Source: an archaeon (GTDB lineage Archaea > Methanobacteriota > Methanobacteria > Methanobacteriales > Methanobacteriaceae). From it: DNA of 64,000 nt. The DNA lies in assembly GCA_024413395.1 (NCBI GenBank), contig JAKSUH010000001.1, positions 23,272 to 87,271 of the forward strand, written 5' to 3'. How positions within the stretch are numbered: position 1 is the stretch's first letter; every line of letters starts with the position of its first letter. The notes under the pieces are model-generated. The model saw only the letters and a program-made list of their open reading frames with translations. It had not been told where the DNA came from and did no database searches. The position numbers and the translations under genes were made by a program. Below are positions 39,095-47,478 of this stretch, piece after piece.

Positions 39095-39535
39095 CTATTT
39101 AGCACTTTCATCTTCACTTTCTTTAGCACAATCATCATACCATCGTTCAGTAATACGTAGAATCTCTGGAAATTGTTCTTTCATAAACTTTTCAAAAAAC
39201 AATTCTCTAACAAGCCATTCAGAAGCAGGATGTGATTTAGGTGCATCTTTATCTCCAATCATATATTTATATTCTCCCAATGCTGTATGAAACACTGCAA
39301 TATAAATATCTTTATCTTTAGGAGGAACAGGACCAAACATTACATTAGAATTATAAAGATTCCAACATATAACATAATTGCCTTTAAGAGCTTCTTTTAA
39401 AAGCTCATAAGTTGGCTTGTTTGTAATTCTAGTATAAAATAGTAGAACAGTAACACTAAAATTCTTACATATATCTACAAAAGCAGTTGTTATTATAACA
39501 ACTAAACAAATAATTAAAATAATAGTTTTAACCAT
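39095..39535 (-). CDS. Membrane-anchored protein of unknown function
   Basis: A 146-residue protein with an N-terminal hydrophobic segment (TIILIICLVVIITTAFVDI) and no obvious cleavage site, so probably anchored with the soluble part outside. The soluble region includes GPVPPKDKDIYIAVFHTALG and an acidic end ESEDESAK. It is the last gene of the - strand arm and ends with TAG immediately followed by TAA, one of only two TAG stops in the window. A terminator separates it from dUTPase upstream. Not recognised. Confidence 0.6.
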   Translation of the reverse strand: MVKTIILIICLVVIITTAFVDICKNFSVTVLLFYTRITNKPTYELLKEALKGNYVICWNLYNSNVMFGPVPPKDKDIYIAVFHTALGEYKYMIGDKDAPKSHPASEWLVRELFFEKFMKEQFPEILRITERWYDDCAKESEDESAK

Positions 39536-39551
39536 AATAACAAAATAAAAA

Positions 39552-39573
39552 GGAGTAGTATTTCTACTACTCC
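39552..39573 (-). terminator. Rho-independent terminator after dUTPase
   Basis: On the - strand a 9-base-pair stem GGAGTAGTA/TACTACTCC with a GAAA loop is followed by TTTTTATTTTG. It begins about 29 bases past the dUTPase stop. Confidence 0.8.
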
Positions 39574-39601
39574 CATTAACAACAATACAATTAATTTAAA
39601 T

Positions 39602-40105
39602 TTATTTACCTGTACTACCGTGACCGCCTTCTCCACGATCAGTCTTCGAAAGTTCTGATTCTTCATTAAATCTAGCATCTTGATATTCAGTAAATATAAA
39701 CTGAGCAAGTCTATCTCCTACAATATAAGGAGCATTCTTCATCGCAAGTTTATAACCAAATGCTCTAATGCCAAAAATACTAGACTTACAAAGAAGTCTC
39801 ACAAAAAAGTTAGTAGGTTTTCTATTCTTAAAAGTAATCATATACTCGCCTCTATAACCAGAATCTCCTGTAGCAGGAGTATTTGGCATATAAGCATCAG
39901 TTTTACGATTAGAACTTCTAGGAACAATCTCTGCCCTAATTCCTTTTCTAAACTCTAAAGCAAGACCACTTCCGTAAACGAAAGCATCAATATCTACTTT
40001 GTATTCAACACTAACTGCTGTGATGTCATAACCAGCATCACCTTCCTTAGCATGATCATTAATCACTGCTTTAGGATGAACTTTTTTAAAATAAACATTA
40101 ATCAT
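39602..40105 (-). CDS. dut: dUTP diphosphatase (dUTPase)
   Basis: A 167-residue trimeric-type dUTPase hydrolysing dUTP to dUMP and pyrophosphate. All five motifs are visible: I DAGYDI (23-28), II PRSSN (62-66), III GDSGYRGEY (80-88), IV VGDRLAQF, V DRGEGGHGSTGK at the C terminus (156-167). It keeps uracil out of DNA and supplies dUMP for ThyX, which is encoded about 3.5 kb upstream in the same arm. The usual Phe in motif V (GFGSTG) is His here (GHGSTG). A copy of the G-rich motif sits just upstream of its start. Confidence 0.93.
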   Translation of the reverse strand: MINVYFKKVHPKAVINDHAKEGDAGYDITAVSVEYKVDIDAFVYGSGLALEFRKGIRAEIVPRSSNRKTDAYMPNTPATGDSGYRGEYMITFKNRKPTNFFVRLLCKSSIFGIRAFGYKLAMKNAPYIVGDRLAQFIFTEYQDARFNEESELSKTDRGEGGHGSTGK

Positions 40106-40123
40106 AATTATAATAAATTAAGT

Positions 40124-40144
40124 GATACTCTTCTAAAGGGGTTG
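40124..40144 (+). repeat. Dispersed G-rich motif, copy 8 (intergenic, + orientation)
   Basis: GATACTCTTCTAAAGGGGTTG, in the gap between the DUF932 gene and dUTPase. It is flanked by AAGTGA/TCACTT, which could close a weak outer stem. It has AAAGGGG in place of ACGGGGG. Confidence 0.5.
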
Positions 40145-40166
40145 TGATAGTTCTCTAAAGTTCACT

Positions 40167-41210
40167 TTATCCAACAAGAGCTAAAGTTTTCTGCATAACA
40201 TCATTAGCAGTACCATATAGCAAACTATTAACTCTCTTCTCTCTAGTCATATCTACTACATTACTGTAATATCCAGTAATAGCATTGTATACTCCCCAAG
40301 CATTATCTTGAATGTTTTGTTGAGTTTCTGCTTTAGTATGATAATCCCAAACAGAAGTTAGAATATTTCTTTTACGAGTACTAATGTTACATTGTTCTCT
40401 AACATAATCATTGAAATCAAATAGTTTTTCAAGACCATGTTGAATATTAAGAACATTGTTAAGTTCTTCATCAGTAAGATATACTTTTGCTATAGTAGCA
40501 AGCATTGTAACTTTATCTAGTTTAGTATCTATAAGTTTATTATATAAATCTACAGAACCTTGAGCTTTTTCTCTAGCAGCAGCTACAATCTTACCTCCAA
40601 AATCAAGTTTATCTGAAACATTAGCAGTATGTCTTAGTCTAATAAAATTATCAGAACTCTTTAAAGCACTGTTTAACATATTAAGACACCATACTCTAAT
40701 AGGACTAAATAGAATATCAATTGAACTAGAACCATCATGACTATTACTAAATACAAGATAATAATCTAATTTATCTCCATTCTTTAGTTCACTATCAAAA
40801 CTAAGTTTAGCACTAACAAAAATCTTATGTCCATAACCAAACATACCAGCTTTATCCCAGTTAGCATCAGAGCCTATAGCATCATTAAAGAAATTAAATA
40901 CATTCATATTTTGAACAACTTCATATTTACTCTTAACAAGTCCAAGAGGAATATTTAAATCTGTTCTATATGTTGCATAAGCATTAGGACAATCTCTATA
41001 AATCATACCGTCTCTAGAGAAATCTCCTGCATTTTCATCAATATCATTATTATCATTTAAAGAGAATGGCATTTTTGCTACTAACTCACATTTCTTTACT
41101 GTGAAGTCTAGTCCTACCTTTTGCATTACGTCTTGTGCTGATTTACAATCGCTAACATCTTTACCTAGACCACTGCCCCAAGGAAGTCCTTTAACTTGAT
41201 ATTTACTCAT
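40167..41210 (-). CDS. DUF932 family phage/plasmid-like protein
   Basis: A 347-residue protein matching the DUF932/TIGR03299 type: an N-terminal region with WGSGLGKDVSDCKSAQDVM, then PLGLVKSKYEVVQNMNVFNF and SHDGSSSIDILFSPIRVWCLNM, which are characteristic blocks, and a helical C terminus. These proteins are common in phages and plasmids and lie near replication or recombination genes; their biochemical role is not established. It forms a tight pair with the Gp157-like gene 9 bases upstream. Confidence 0.8.
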   Translation of the reverse strand: MSKYQVKGLPWGSGLGKDVSDCKSAQDVMQKVGLDFTVKKCELVAKMPFSLNDNNDIDENAGDFSRDGMIYRDCPNAYATYRTDLNIPLGLVKSKYEVVQNMNVFNFFNDAIGSDANWDKAGMFGYGHKIFVSAKLSFDSELKNGDKLDYYLVFSNSHDGSSSIDILFSPIRVWCLNMLNSALKSSDNFIRLRHTANVSDKLDFGGKIVAAAREKAQGSVDLYNKLIDTKLDKVTMLATIAKVYLTDEELNNVLNIQHGLEKLFDFNDYVREQCNISTRKRNILTSVWDYHTKAETQQNIQDNAWGVYNAITGYYSNVVDMTREKRVNSLLYGTANDVMQKTLALVG

Positions 41211-41219
41211 ACTTTTACT

Positions 41220-41966
41220 TTATTTAATAGTTACGTTTTTGTTATATTTAATTGTAGCATATTCTGGAACATTTCCAGTTTCTTTATAATCAGCTTTAAT
41301 ACTAGACTTAGAAACAGAAACTTTCATTTTAGTATTAAGATCATAATCTAATATAGCTTTAAGTGCAGCTCTTCCTTTTTCTGAATTAATCATATCAGAT
41401 AAAGAACCAAGTTTTACATCAAAATCTATATCAAGATATTTTAAATCTTCAACACTAATTTGTAAATTGTCATCTTCTAAATCAGGATTATTACAAGCAT
41501 TTTGAATATCTTCTTCAGTAAGACTATCTATTTGTTGCAATATACTACATCTTTCATAAAAATCTTTAATCTTTTGATTAAATCTTTCTATAAAATATTC
41601 ATTTATATCAACACTTTGAGTAATTCTAATACTAGCTTTACCTGTTCCCCAATCTACAAATTTACTACCAGACTTAGAAGTATTACCGAACTCCATAATA
41701 GCATCAGCCATTACTTTTTCAAGTCTATCGATAGCTTTCTTTTTACTATCTTTAAGTTCTTTAAGTCTAGCAATCTCAGTATCTATAGCATCTATATCTA
41801 TATTTAAAGATTTAACATAATCACTATATCCTTTAATTTTATCAGTAAACTCTTCGCGTTTAATAGTAAGAGCTTCTTCTAATTCAGGAGTTAATTCACC
41901 GTAATTTTCTTCTATTTGATTAAACAAGTCAGCAATTTCATTTTTAATTTCAAAAATATTAGCCAT
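41220..41966 (-). CDS. Gp157-like (PF05565-type) coiled-coil protein
   Basis: A 248-residue protein. The opening MANIFEIKNEIADLFNQIEE, followed by GELTPELEEALTIKREEF and a long coiled coil (DIDAIDTEIARLKELKDSKK), matches the Gp157 family of siphophages. The family is known from phage genomes; its mechanism is poorly defined. It is followed directly by the DUF932 gene, a frequent pairing of accessory early genes. Confidence 0.7.
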   Translation of the reverse strand: MANIFEIKNEIADLFNQIEENYGELTPELEEALTIKREEFTDKIKGYSDYVKSLNIDIDAIDTEIARLKELKDSKKKAIDRLEKVMADAIMEFGNTSKSGSKFVDWGTGKASIRITQSVDINEYFIERFNQKIKDFYERCSILQQIDSLTEEDIQNACNNPDLEDDNLQISVEDLKYLDIDFDVKLGSLSDMINSEKGRAALKAILDYDLNTKMKVSVSKSSIKADYKETGNVPEYATIKYNKNVTIK

Positions 41967-41978
41967 TTTAATAATAAT

Positions 41979-42206
41979 TTAATTAGTATCTTCTTCTATT
42001 GTAAGTTTATCTCCTGAGAACATATAACTAACAGAATCTAAATTATAACCTTTATTTACAATTACTTGTTCAAGATTTTCACTAGCAATTCTATAATCAT
42101 GTTCCCAAACTTCTATCTCTACTATAGTACAACTACTATACTCGAAAAGATAAAGGTAACCAATAAGGTCACCTTTATCAACTGCTCTATGAGGTTTCCA
42201 AGCCAT
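41979..42206 (-). CDS. Small acidic protein of unknown function
   Basis: 75 residues from ATG 42206 (MAWKPHRAVDKGDLIGYLYL). The frame extends upstream to a TTG at 42221, but the ATG follows the upstream TAG by two bases and has the usual TAGTTATG leader. Beta-rich with an acidic end TIEEDTN. Tightly packed behind the thioredoxin-like gene. Not recognised. Confidence 0.6.
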   Translation of the reverse strand: MAWKPHRAVDKGDLIGYLYLFEYSSCTIVEIEVWEHDYRIASENLEQVIVNKGYNLDSVSYMFSGDKLTIEEDTN

Positions 42207-42208
42207 AA

Positions 42209-42673
42209 CTAGAATATCCAAGAAGTGTTATTAATAATATTATCAATAATATCTTTAACTTCATTTATAGGATAATATCTATTCCAAGCATAAAGATATA
42301 ATTGGTCATCTGCATACATAATAGTATGAGGAATTGACCTACCTCCAATTTTCTCAAATTCAGCATTACCTTCATCAGTTTCAGCATCAACTTCTACAAG
42401 TTTAGCTTCAACTCCATACTGCTCTTTAAGATAATTAATAGCTTGTTCAATTACTGTAGTCATTGATTTACACATAGCACAATGATTAGTACCATACTTT
42501 ACAAACTTAATAGTATGATTCTTAAGTTTGCTAAGATTAAAGTTACTAATATCAGCATCTGTTACTTCATGTAAACTACTAGGATTTTCTACACTAGCCA
42601 TTCTTTCTTTACTAAGAAGATAGTTTCCAAACTCTACTAGAGTTGAAAACATAGGATTTTTAACATCACTCAT
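42209..42673 (-). CDS. Thioredoxin-like protein
   Basis: 154 residues. The C-terminal ~100 residues form a thioredoxin fold: strand KNHTIKFVKYG, the redox motif CAMC (Cys65-Cys68), and the cis-proline block GGRSIPHTIMYADDQLYLYA (Pro115). An N-terminal ~45-residue extension (FSTLVEFGNYLLSKERMASV) is outside the core fold. It could reduce a phage or host protein or supply electrons to ribonucleotide reductase; no reductase gene is visible here. It ends with TAG. Confidence 0.75.
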   Translation of the reverse strand: MSDVKNPMFSTLVEFGNYLLSKERMASVENPSSLHEVTDADISNFNLSKLKNHTIKFVKYGTNHCAMCKSMTTVIEQAINYLKEQYGVEAKLVEVDAETDEGNAEFEKIGGRSIPHTIMYADDQLYLYAWNRYYPINEVKDIIDNIINNTSWIF

Positions 42674-42685
42674 AATAATTTGAAT

Positions 42686-42832
42686 TTAATTAAATAAATA
42701 TTGTATTAAATATACTAATCCAATAATAGAAGTTATAGATAAAACTATAAGAATTATAATAGCTGCAACATTAACTATAATGTCACATATATCATTTATT
42801 TTATATTTAATATCATATAAACTACTTTTCAT
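42686..42832 (-). CDS. Small membrane protein (48 residues)
   Basis: ATG at 42832, TAA at 42686. Sequence begins MKSSLYDIKYKINDICDI, then a single hydrophobic segment (VNVAAIIILIVLSITSIIGL). It fills the gap between two genes and ends 12 bases before the thioredoxin-like start. Coding is supported by fit, the absence of any other explanation for the gap, and a coherent membrane segment; the function is unknown. Confidence 0.55.
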   Translation of the reverse strand: MKSSLYDIKYKINDICDIIVNVAAIIILIVLSITSIIGLVYLIQYLFN

Positions 42833-42844
42833 AATTTTCGTAAT

Positions 42845-43357
42845 TTATCTATTAAAAAGTTTAACAAGTTTATTACAAAATTTAATAAGTTTTGGAGTAT
42901 TATGTTCTTCAACTTCCATAAGAATATCTATATATTCAAGAGAAGTTTCAATATAATAATCTTCATTAGGATATCTAAGCATACGATCTAAAATAGCTGT
43001 TTCATAATAAGATAAATGATATGTTGATGCTATAACATCACAATAATCATAAATATTATCATACATCTTATCTTTTTCTTTAAAGCATTTAAGACTTTCA
43101 GCAAAGACATAGTCTTTTTCAAACAAATCTCTAATCTTTAAAAGAATATGTCTTATTTTCTTATAATCATTCATTCTACTATCACAAGTATCAGGATGAA
43201 ATAGTTTATCCCAAAGAGAACATTTTTTAGTTCTAAGTATTCTTTTAATAATATCTGCTCTCCAAGGGTCAGCAACATATTCCCAAATATCCCAAGGTTG
43301 AATTGAATGTTTAGCATAATCGCTACCTCCAACATTATAACTTCTTATGTCTTCCAT
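42845..43357 (-). CDS. DUF3310-like phage protein
   Basis: 170 residues. The N-terminal block YAKHSIQPWDIWEYVADPWR, then RADIIKRILRTKK, resembles the DUF3310 pattern (a Gly/Ile-x-DI segment followed by a helix running into IKYLxRxK). The remainder is helical and charged. The family is frequent in phage early regions and has no firm function. It starts 3 bases after the preceding gene ends. Confidence 0.5.
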   Translation of the reverse strand: MEDIRSYNVGGSDYAKHSIQPWDIWEYVADPWRADIIKRILRTKKCSLWDKLFHPDTCDSRMNDYKKIRHILLKIRDLFEKDYVFAESLKCFKEKDKMYDNIYDYCDVIASTYHLSYYETAILDRMLRYPNEDYYIETSLEYIDILMEVEEHNTPKLIKFCNKLVKLFNR

Positions 43358-43360
43358 AAC

Positions 43361-43618
43361 TTAATTTTTATTAGTTTTATCATTATTTGTTTTAGTCTTT
43401 TTCCACGGAGTTCTTTTATTACAATAAAGATTAATCATACTATCCGCTTCATAAGATTTTAGATTAAGACTTACTTTTTGAGTTTCATTAATTTTAGTTT
43501 CTATTTCAGAATTATTATTTTTATTACCAGCAAAAGTACTAAAATAAACAAGACCTACTATAACTAAAACATATGAAAAACCATAAGTAATCAAAATTTT
43601 ATTTCTCTTTCTTCTCAT
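43361..43618 (-). CDS. Small membrane protein with charged tail
   Basis: 85 residues from ATG 43618 (MRRKRNKILITYGFSYVLVI). It has one hydrophobic segment (ILITYGFSYVLVIVGLVYF) after a basic N terminus and a Lys/Asn-rich outer part ending KTNNDKTNKN. The start lies 20 bases inside the thyX gene; a longer frame would run further into thyX and is unlikely. Not recognised. Confidence 0.55.
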   Translation of the reverse strand: MRRKRNKILITYGFSYVLVIVGLVYFSTFAGNKNNNSEIETKINETQKVSLNLKSYEADSMINLYCNKRTPWKKTKTNNDKTNKN

Positions 43619-44426
43619 GTTTATTACTATTAGATTTAAAATATTCAAAAACTTTATCTGCAACTTCCTTCATAAGTGGATGAGGAGCACCTGTAATTCC
43701 TTTACTTCTTAAATCGATGAAATGACGCCAATCGCTCATGAACCCAGTCATAATAAAATCACATTTAGTTCCGTTAGGAAGAAAATAAGCAGCTTGTTGA
43801 GCAGTCCAACCTCTTTCGATCCATTTAAAATAAATAGCTTCTATAACATTTAAATCATCTTGAAATTCTGATAATTCATCTGCTGAAAGCCAATTAGGTT
43901 TAACAAAAGTAATACTTCCACCAAATTTACTCTTATTATAATTACAAAACCTAGTACTTTCTTGAGCAAAACTAAAATGTCTATGTCTTACAGCTTCATG
44001 ACTAACTTGTCTACAAATAGTAAACTTAAATGTATATCTTTTCTTATGATAATAAGTAGGTTCTACAATATAGTTAATTAGTCTAGTCAAATCATTTTCA
44101 ACTAAAACCCTATAATTAGTAGTAATATAAAATATACCACGTTTACTACACCATCTAGTATAATTATTATGTTTAAGAACTTTAAGATCTTTATAACATT
44201 GACTATCAACTATTGGTTTAGGAATACTAAGATAAACAGTACCATGCTCTAGCATAGCCGTATGATTACTATTAATCATACGGTCTACAAATTCTTTAGC
44301 ACTAGTTTCTGTAATTTTATCTTCACTTTTATAACAAGTTCTTCCGCAAAGTTCAATATGTTTATACATACCATCTACTGTATTCTCTTGTACAATAGGA
44401 ACTACATTTTGATTAACTAAATTCAT
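43599..44426 (-). CDS. thyX: FAD-dependent thymidylate synthase ThyX
   Basis: 275 residues. It carries the ThyX signature RHRHFSFAQESTR (147-159), together with NHTAMLEHGTVYLSI and the C-terminal GWTAQQAAYFLPNGTK and MSDWRHFIDLRS blocks. It makes dTMP from dUMP using methylene-tetrahydrofolate, NADPH and FAD, and pairs functionally with the dUTPase of this arm. Its start overlaps the preceding stop (ATGA) and its end overlaps a small membrane gene. Confidence 0.95.
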   Translation of the reverse strand: MNLVNQNVVPIVQENTVDGMYKHIELCGRTCYKSEDKITETSAKEFVDRMINSNHTAMLEHGTVYLSIPKPIVDSQCYKDLKVLKHNNYTRWCSKRGIFYITTNYRVLVENDLTRLINYIVEPTYYHKKRYTFKFTICRQVSHEAVRHRHFSFAQESTRFCNYNKSKFGGSITFVKPNWLSADELSEFQDDLNVIEAIYFKWIERGWTAQQAAYFLPNGTKCDFIMTGFMSDWRHFIDLRSKGITGAPHPLMKEVADKVFEYFKSNSNKHEKKEK

Positions 44427-44656
44427 TTCTCTAATATCTTTAAAATTTTATCAATGCCCTCACTAATTTTATCTATCTTATCAATAGGAGTTTCTTTAAT
44501 CTCCTCAAAAGAATAATTATGATCATCTGCTAAATCATAACAAGTTTGTTTAGTATGTTTTTCACAAAAATCAGTTAAAGAACATCTAACGCAATCTATA
44601 TGCTTTCTAGTTAGTCTATGACTAACACCGTCTATTGTTAAAATTACTTCTGCCAT
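44423..44656 (-). CDS. Small four-cysteine protein, possible zinc finger
   Basis: 77 residues. Cys at about positions 22, 25, 32 and 40 (CVRCSLTDFCEKHTKQTC) suggest a metal site, followed by an acidic coiled tail (IDKIDKISEGIDKILKILEK). It overlaps thyX by an ATGA junction, so the two are probably translated together. Function unknown. Confidence 0.6.
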   Translation of the reverse strand: MAEVILTIDGVSHRLTRKHIDCVRCSLTDFCEKHTKQTCYDLADDHNYSFEEIKETPIDKIDKISEGIDKILKILEK

Positions 44657-44668
44657 AACATTAATTTA

Positions 44669-45070
44669 TTAATCATTGCTTGCTTTATTTCTATGCTGTA
44701 AAATAACTCTTGCTTTAGTAAGAGCAGCTATTACAACATCAATAGATATAGGATCGTTAAAACATAATCTCACATCATGAAGCAATTCAGGTCTTACAAA
44801 CTTTAATTTAGCATTTTCAATATTATCTCCTGGTTTAAGATTGTCAGTGTATTCTTTAAAACCTACACAAACATTAGCAGGATTTGCACCATAAGATACT
44901 TGTATATGTCCATCAAAATTAACTATTAAAGTCCTATTATCAGGAAATACATTAACTTGACTATCTTTATCATCAAACAGAAATATATTAGTTTGTTGAT
45001 TAGTAGTCAAACCCATAGAAATATTTTCTATATCTATAGGTAATAAATCATTTTTATCTTTTACATCCAT
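44669..45070 (-). CDS. Hypothetical phage protein
   Basis: 133 residues, acidic N terminus (MDVKDKNDLLPIDIENISMG), beta-rich centre (SQVNVFPDNRTLIVNFDGHI) and a helical end (DVVIAALTKARVILQHRNKA). No motif recognised. Same operon spacing (12 bases) and the same leader AAATTAATGTTATG as the next gene. Confidence 0.6.
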   Translation of the reverse strand: MDVKDKNDLLPIDIENISMGLTTNQQTNIFLFDDKDSQVNVFPDNRTLIVNFDGHIQVSYGANPANVCVGFKEYTDNLKPGDNIENAKLKFVRPELLHDVRLCFNDPISIDVVIAALTKARVILQHRNKASND

Positions 45071-45079
45071 AACATTAAT

Positions 45080-45277
45080 TTATTTATGTTTTCTACTTGC
45101 TATTTTAGCTTTCTTAACTGCACGATTCTTTTTCTTTCTTTTAGCTTTAGCATAAACTTCAGCAGGAGTCAAAGACTTAACGCGTTTAGCTCTTGTAAAT
45201 ACATCATAATAATATTTTACACTATCCATAACTAACATACCTGAAGTTGTTGCTAAAAATTGTTTTAAACTACTCAT
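45080..45277 (-). CDS. Small highly basic protein
   Basis: 65 residues with a strongly basic C-terminal half (KAKRKKKNRAVKKAKIASRK), suggesting nucleic-acid binding. N-terminal half helical (LKQFLATTSGMLVMDSVKYY). Leader AAAATTAAGTTATTATG is typical of this arm. Not recognised. Confidence 0.6.
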   Translation of the reverse strand: MSSLKQFLATTSGMLVMDSVKYYYDVFTRAKRVKSLTPAEVYAKAKRKKKNRAVKKAKIASRKHK

Positions 45278-45382
45278 AATAACTTAATTTTAAATTATAT
45301 CTACTTTTTCTATTGGAAGCCATTCACCAAAATTAAATCTAATGTATTTTACAGTAGTAGGATCATCATAAAATTAATTTAA

Positions 45383-45410
45383 GTAGTCCTACCTTTTACA
45401 GTAGGACTAC
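45383..45410 (-). terminator. Hairpin terminator after the 493-residue gene
   Basis: A perfect 10-base-pair stem GTAGTCCTAC/GTAGGACTAC with an 8-base loop starts 5 bases past the stop of the upstream gene. The following TTAAATTAATTTTATG is T-rich but has no clean T-run. Confidence 0.6.
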
Positions 45411-45414
45411 AAGT

Positions 45415-46896
45415 TTACCGTTCAAATAAATTATTTAATTTAAAATGATTCATAAAAGTTCTAAAATCATCCATCCAAATATGATGACAACCTACAACTA
45501 TACACCATTCTTTATAATCCAAAACTCTACCTTCATCAGTAACTTTAGTTTTGTAATACATACCTCTTAGATTATAAATACCAACTTTAAAGTTTCTATC
45601 TTCTAATCTAATAGTAGTATCTTCTTTAGGATACTCATTTTTAGTAAGTTTTACATATAATCTATAAAGACTAATTGCATCAGTTAAAGGAACTACAGCA
45701 TTTTTAGATGTTTCAACACATTTATGAATACGATTTATTCTAAGTTGAACTGTATCAAAACTACTATAACTTCTTGCAGTTTTATTTTCCCATTTACCCG
45801 TTTTCTTATAATAAGATTTAACTGTAAAACCCCAATAATTAACTTCTATAATAGGAGCTTTACTATTAGCACCATTCATCCAATTTAATATAAGGTCTTT
45901 ATTATTAAGTCTTGATTTAAGTTCAATTAAAGCTTTTTCATAATTTTGTTTACTAAGTTCACAATTATGATTGAACGCTGCTGTATCACGAGCTTTCTTA
46001 ATAGATAAACAATTATTCAAAGCATCTAATAAAGTTTTATTAGGATATTCACTAAGATCATAATTTACAAAATCTTTATTAAACTTCTTTAAAGCTTCAA
46101 CACTAAAAGGTTTACCATCAGCTTCCCAATACTTATTATAAGAAATACCTTCTCCATAACATTTAGATGTCCATTGATATTGTTTATAAAGTTTAAGTTT
46201 TTCACTAGCTGTAAAAACTTTATCTCTATAAACTTTATCCGCAGAAAGTTTTGGACGAGTAATATAACTGCTATGTTTATAAGACCATTGTTTATAATCA
46301 GTATTATAATCTTCTTTATACCAACTATATTTTTGAATCTTATAAGTATTTCTAAGATAAGTAATGGTATGCTTATTTATACGTCTACGACTACCAATAC
46401 CACAAATTATAATATCTGTGAAATTAGCACGATTCCAATCCAATTTATTATTATTACTTATAAGATTTTCAAAAAATACAAGATTATGTCTATAATATTC
46501 ATCAACACAATACTCAGTATGAAGTTTAAGAACTTCCTCTAGCTCCCCCGTAGAAGTGATGTGCCAATCACTTAACTTTCTATTACTAAAAAACACTTTA
46601 TAATCACTAGGTACAGCACTACGTACTTCCAAACAATTAGGCTGATACTCTGTACTAATAATTATATATTTATGTTCACGATTAATTAGAGCAACTGCAT
46701 CTATCCAAGAAATTTTAGCATCACCGCTTGCTTCCCAATTAGTAAATCCTTTAAGCCCTACGTGACCTTTAACTAAAACATTTTTGTAACAACTAACTTC
46801 ATAATTACCTCTGTCTTTATCATACATATAATCAGGAGTATGAATAAACCTGTGTACTAGTTCTGTTCTTTTATAAGCTTTCTTAACTCTTGCCAT
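45415..46896 (-). CDS. Large hypothetical phage protein
   Basis: 493 residues, basic, rich in Tyr, Trp, Lys and Asn, without membrane segments or a recognised catalytic motif. Distinct blocks: YKRTELVHRFIHTPDYMYDK, FTDIIICGIGSRRRINKHTI and a C-terminal EWCIVVGCHHIWMDDFRTFM. One G-rich motif copy lies inside (HITSTGELEE). Ends at a hairpin terminator. I do not recognise a family. Confidence 0.65.
   Translation of the reverse strand: MARVKKAYKRTELVHRFIHTPDYMYDKDRGNYEVSCYKNVLVKGHVGLKGFTNWEASGDAKISWIDAVALINREHKYIIISTEYQPNCLEVRSAVPSDYKVFFSNRKLSDWHITSTGELEEVLKLHTEYCVDEYYRHNLVFFENLISNNNKLDWNRANFTDIIICGIGSRRRINKHTITYLRNTYKIQKYSWYKEDYNTDYKQWSYKHSSYITRPKLSADKVYRDKVFTASEKLKLYKQYQWTSKCYGEGISYNKYWEADGKPFSVEALKKFNKDFVNYDLSEYPNKTLLDALNNCLSIKKARDTAAFNHNCELSKQNYEKALIELKSRLNNKDLILNWMNGANSKAPIIEVNYWGFTVKSYYKKTGKWENKTARSYSSFDTVQLRINRIHKCVETSKNAVVPLTDAISLYRLYVKLTKNEYPKEDTTIRLEDRNFKVGIYNLRGMYYKTKVTDEGRVLDYKEWCIVVGCHHIWMDDFRTFMNHFKLNNLFER
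46541..46560 (-). repeat. Dispersed G-rich motif, copy 9 (inside the 493-residue gene)
   Basis: On the - strand: ATCACTTCTACGGGGGAGCT, a strong match (CTTCTACGGGGG), co-directional with transcription, encoding ITSTGEL. Confidence 0.65.
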
Positions 46897-46908
46897 AACA
46901 ACTTAATT

Positions 46909-47346
46909 TTAAAGTTTATTAAATCTTTCATTACTTTCGTCACCTTGTTCAATAAGTTTTCTAAATGCTTCTAGTTCTTCATCATAAGTAGGAGCAATAA
47001 ACTCATTAACAACAGGATAACTTTTAAGAAGATTATGGAATTGCCAAATTCTAGTATTACTATCATCACATCTTGAATCAAGTTCTCTAAGAATAAAATC
47101 CATAATATTTACACATTCGTTATAATAACAAACATCAGCAATTTCAGCAAACATTACTCTATTAGTAAGAATATTACAAGCGTTAAGTAAAGTTCTCCAC
47201 TCACTAGCTTCTCTACAGGGGAGTTTAATACCCAACTTCTTATGTATTTCAATAAGAGCAATTATTTGCTTTCTAAGAACACCTACAGTAATTAATGTAA
47301 AATTACTTATAACATCACATTTTTTAATTTTATCTTCAACCTTCAT
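46909..47346 (-). CDS. Hypothetical helical protein
   Basis: 145 residues from ATG 47346 (MKVEDKIKKCDVISNFTLIT); a TTG four codons upstream is less likely. Helical and Cys-containing (five Cys, three of them before residue 70). Central PCREASEWRTLLNACNILTN, C-terminal PTYDEELEAFRKLIEQGDES. First gene after a terminator hairpin, so probably the start of a transcript. Not recognised. Confidence 0.55.
   Translation of the reverse strand: MKVEDKIKKCDVISNFTLITVGVLRKQIIALIEIHKKLGIKLPCREASEWRTLLNACNILTNRVMFAEIADVCYYNECVNIMDFILRELDSRCDDSNTRIWQFHNLLKSYPVVNEFIAPTYDEELEAFRKLIEQGDESNERFNKL
47207..47223 (+). repeat. Dispersed G-rich motif, weak copy 10
   Basis: GCTTCTCTACAGGGGAG. A looser relative with an inserted CT, opposite to the direction of transcription. 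Included because it keeps CTACAGGGGA as at 22121 and 57823. Confidence 0.3.
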
Positions 47347-47405
47347 TAGCAGTAACAAAATTAATAAATTATTCTAATAATTTAAAATCTATTTTGCGAA
47401 TAAAA

Positions 47406-47440
47406 GATTAGCGGTCAATACAAATTATCAACCGCTAATC
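47406..47440 (-). terminator. Hairpin terminator
   Basis: GATTAGCGGT pairs perfectly with ACCGCTAATC over 10 bases, loop of 15 bases; on the - strand it is followed by TTTTATTC. It lies about 40 bases past the stop of the 119-residue gene and separates it from the next gene. Confidence 0.7.
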
Positions 47441-47478
47441 AAAAATGCAATATGGCTTAAATCTGACGTACTGACGGC

